Shown here: positions 29,478-31,121 of the stretch, one piece after another
Position numbering within the stretch: position 1 is the stretch's first letter
Layout of the letters: each line of letters begins with the position of its first letter
Assembly (NCBI GenBank): GCA_964585635.1
Contig: CAZPEV010000016.1
Coordinates: forward strand, 1 to 31,121
Source: CAZPEV01 sp964585635
Lineage (GTDB): Bacteria > Zixibacteria > MSB-5A5 > GN15 > JAAZOE01
Direction: 5' to 3'
Length of the DNA stretch: 31,121 nt
Position numbers and translations under genes: made by a program
Notes under the pieces: model-generated
Told to the model about the DNA's origin: nothing
What the model saw: only the letters and a program-made list of their open reading frames with translations
Databases searched by the model: none

Positions 29478-31112
29478 TTACGCCTTCGTCCAATCATAAT
29501 AATAGAGAATGCTGATAAAGGCCAGAGAGGTATGGGCCTCCGCTACGGTGTCGTCCAGCTCCAGCGCCTTCAGCGCGGCTGCCTTGGCCTGGGGGAACGC
29601 TTTGTGCGGCGACATGATGCAGTAAGGAACCATGATCGTGTAGCAATCGGCCATGCCGGCATAGGCCAGTGCATAGGACGGATCCTTCTCGATCGCCTGC
29701 TGAAAATACTCGAGGCCCCGGTACAGCCCTCCCTCGTATCGCTTGTTCCAGAAATAGCGCCCCTTCAAGTAGAGGTTATATGCTTCCTGGTTCTCCGTGA
29801 ACCGCTTTACCAGCCGGGCCTTTTCCGGCTGGAGCAGATCGACCTTGAGGCGATCGACGATCGTCAGGGAAATCTCATCCTGAATGGCGAAAATATCTTC
29901 CATATTGCGATCAAAACGCTCGGACCACAAATGATACCCGTCGGCCACGTTGATCAATTGCGTTGTGATCCGCACCCGTTGCCCCGCCTTTCGGACGCTT
30001 CCCTCCAGGACCGCCTCGACCCCCAGCTTCCGACCGATATCGCGGATATCGTCCCCCTTGCCCCTGAATGAAAAGGCGGAGGTGCGGGCCGCCACCCGTA
30101 GCCCGTCAACCAGCGTCAGGGCGTTGATAATCTCCTCCGAAATGCCGTCGCAGAAGTACTCCTGCTCTTTGTCGCCGCTTAGATTGGCGAACGGCAGCAC
30201 GGCGATGGAGGGATGAGGCTCGGCCGTCGACAGCCTCGCAAGTGGCGTCTGATAACCACCATGACGCCCCAGGCGCCGGATGTCGACCAGCAGGTCGGCT
30301 GCGCTGGAATGCCGTTGTGCCGGATCCTTGGACAACAACCGGGAGACGAGCCGCTGGACCTCCTCCGGCGTTTCGGGGGCATAATGAGTCAGCGGTTCCG
30401 GTTCTTCATAGCAGATGGCATATAGCAGGGCGGCTTCTATTTCCCCGCGAAACGGCCGCCGGCCCGTGATCATTTCGTACAACACGACCCCGAACGAGAA
30501 GAGGTCCGACCGGGCATCGGTCGGCTCGCTCCGCACCTGTTCGGGCGACATGTACCCGATCGTCCCCAAGGTCGATCCGGTTTTGGTCACGGCCTCGCAG
30601 CCGGGCACGCTGGCAAGGCCGAAATCAAGTATCTTTGGCCGACCGTCGCCGTCGATCAGGATATTGGAGGGTTTGATGTCCCGATGGGTGATACCGGATT
30701 CATGCGCCCTGACGAGCGCCTCAACTATGGGCGCCGCGATATCCAGCGCCGAATCCAGCGACAGCCTTCCGGCCGCGATGACCTTGTCGAGCGATTCCCC
30801 CTTGACATATTCCATGATGAAGAACGGACGGCCGCGATACTCGCTAACACCATGAATGGTTACAATATGGGGATGACTGAGGCGGGCGGCCGCCTGGGCC
30901 TCCCGCCGAAACCGTGCCAGGCAATCCGGGTCGGAGAGAAACCGGGCCGGCAGAAATTTCAGGGCTACGCGGCGATTGAGCTCCGTGTCTTCCGCTAGGT
31001 AGATTTCCCCCATTCCTCCCGCGCCGATCTTCTCGATGATCCGGTAGTGCAAAATCATCGTGCCCCTGGTTATGGGCACGTGAGACTGCGTCTTGTCGTC
31101 GTCAAGTTCCAT
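29478..31112 (-). CDS. Ser/Thr protein kinase with TolB-N-like domain and TPRs, ending at in-frame TAA
   Basis: 544 aa to the stop. The eukaryote-like kinase domain (~22-285) has IGAGGMGEIYLAED (P loop), VALKFLP (ATP-binding Lys), HRDIKPSN (catalytic loop), DFGLA and the activation-segment GTIGYMSPEQ. There is no transmembrane helix after it. Residues ~303-420 form a TolB-N/FlgO-like domain (PSIAVLPFANLSGDKEQEYF, then VLEGSVRK and TTQLINVADGYHLWSERFDR). TPRs begin at ~455. The TAA probably replaces a GAA codon (KAEREF), since the frame continues through TPRs to 28833. ATG 31112 has only a weak SD and the frame is open to the window edge, so a longer start is possible. Substrates unknown. Confidence 0.88.
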   Translation of the reverse strand: MELDDDKTQSHVPITRGTMILHYRIIEKIGAGGMGEIYLAEDTELNRRVALKFLPARFLSDPDCLARFRREAQAAARLSHPHIVTIHGVSEYRGRPFFIMEYVKGESLDKVIAAGRLSLDSALDIAAPIVEALVRAHESGITHRDIKPSNILIDGDGRPKILDFGLASVPGCEAVTKTGSTLGTIGYMSPEQVRSEPTDARSDLFSFGVVLYEMITGRRPFRGEIEAALLYAICYEEPEPLTHYAPETPEEVQRLVSRLLSKDPAQRHSSAADLLVDIRRLGRHGGYQTPLARLSTAEPHPSIAVLPFANLSGDKEQEYFCDGISEEIINALTLVDGLRVAARTSAFSFRGKGDDIRDIGRKLGVEAVLEGSVRKAGQRVRITTQLINVADGYHLWSERFDRNMEDIFAIQDEISLTIVDRLKVDLLQPEKARLVKRFTENQEAYNLYLKGRYFWNKRYEGGLYRGLEYFQQAIEKDPSYALAYAGMADCYTIMVPYCIMSPHKAFPQAKAAALKALELDDTVAEAHTSLAFISILYYYDWTKA

Positions 31113-31121
31113 AGATTCTCT

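Noticed and set aside
1..31121. tRNA, rRNA, CRISPR arrays, insertion sequences or transposases
   Set aside because: None seen: no cloverleaf-like or rRNA-like sequence, no regularly spaced repeats, and no transposase-like protein on either strand.

Overview
This is a GC-rich, densely coding stretch of a Gram-negative-type bacterial chromosome. Evidence for the envelope type is a predicted outer-membrane barrel, a lipoprotein, a MacA/MacB-like export system and Tat/Sec signal peptides. Gene content and style (HisKA_3 kinase with a GAF-like domain, Ser/Thr kinase with TolB-like and TPR domains, AmmeMemoRadiSam genes) suggest an uncultured member of the FCB or Acidobacteria-like lineages, possibly Zixibacteria. 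That placement is a guess from gene style. A 10-N gap inside a G-rich artefact points to a draft or metagenome assembly.

Layout. 1-2344 (+): 3' two thirds of mfd. 2502-5827 (+): a soluble NarL-type two-component system followed by an ammonium transporter. 5920-6674 (+): a small barrel-like protein with an apparent 1-base frameshift. 6748-10964 (-): a translationally coupled trio of DUF362 protein, Tat-signal radical SAM enzyme and membrane-embedded spermidine-synthase-like protein. 11038-12549 (+), divergent from the trio: an exported Memo-AMMECR1 fusion. Together these form an AmmeMemoRadiSam locus. 12747-14048 (+): a lipoprotein metallopeptidase. 14253-15365 (-): a secreted Kelch protein. 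15417-19728 (-): an adaptor/ATPase/two-permease ABC operon. 19930-20844 (-): a CorA-like transporter. 21111-21974 (+): a metallophosphoesterase. 21976-26930 (-): two overlapping ATP-grasp (PEP-synthase N-domain) proteins, the second ending in a nucleotidyltransferase domain behind an in-frame TGA. 27113-28399 (-): glutamate dehydrogenase with a clear promoter and terminator. 28546-28812 (-): a doubtful small ORF. 28833-31112 (-): a Ser/Thr kinase-TolB-TPR protein split by an in-frame TAA.

Connections. Amt and GDH give an ammonium uptake and assimilation theme. The kinase beside amt and the large ATP-grasp protein near gdh share the same N-terminal sensor-like domain, so they may respond to related signals. 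The AmmeMemoRadiSam locus is the best candidate for an undescribed pathway: two of its proteins carry export signals and the trio includes a 14-helix membrane protein. The other striking signal is an 11-codon tail of the ABC permease that recurs twice as stand-alone fragments around the lipoprotein gene, with only synonymous differences inside the tail.

Caveat: one frameshift, two in-frame stops (both explicable as G to T changes on the coding strand) and an artefactual gap in 31 kb mean that base-level errors must be excluded before calling pseudogenes.
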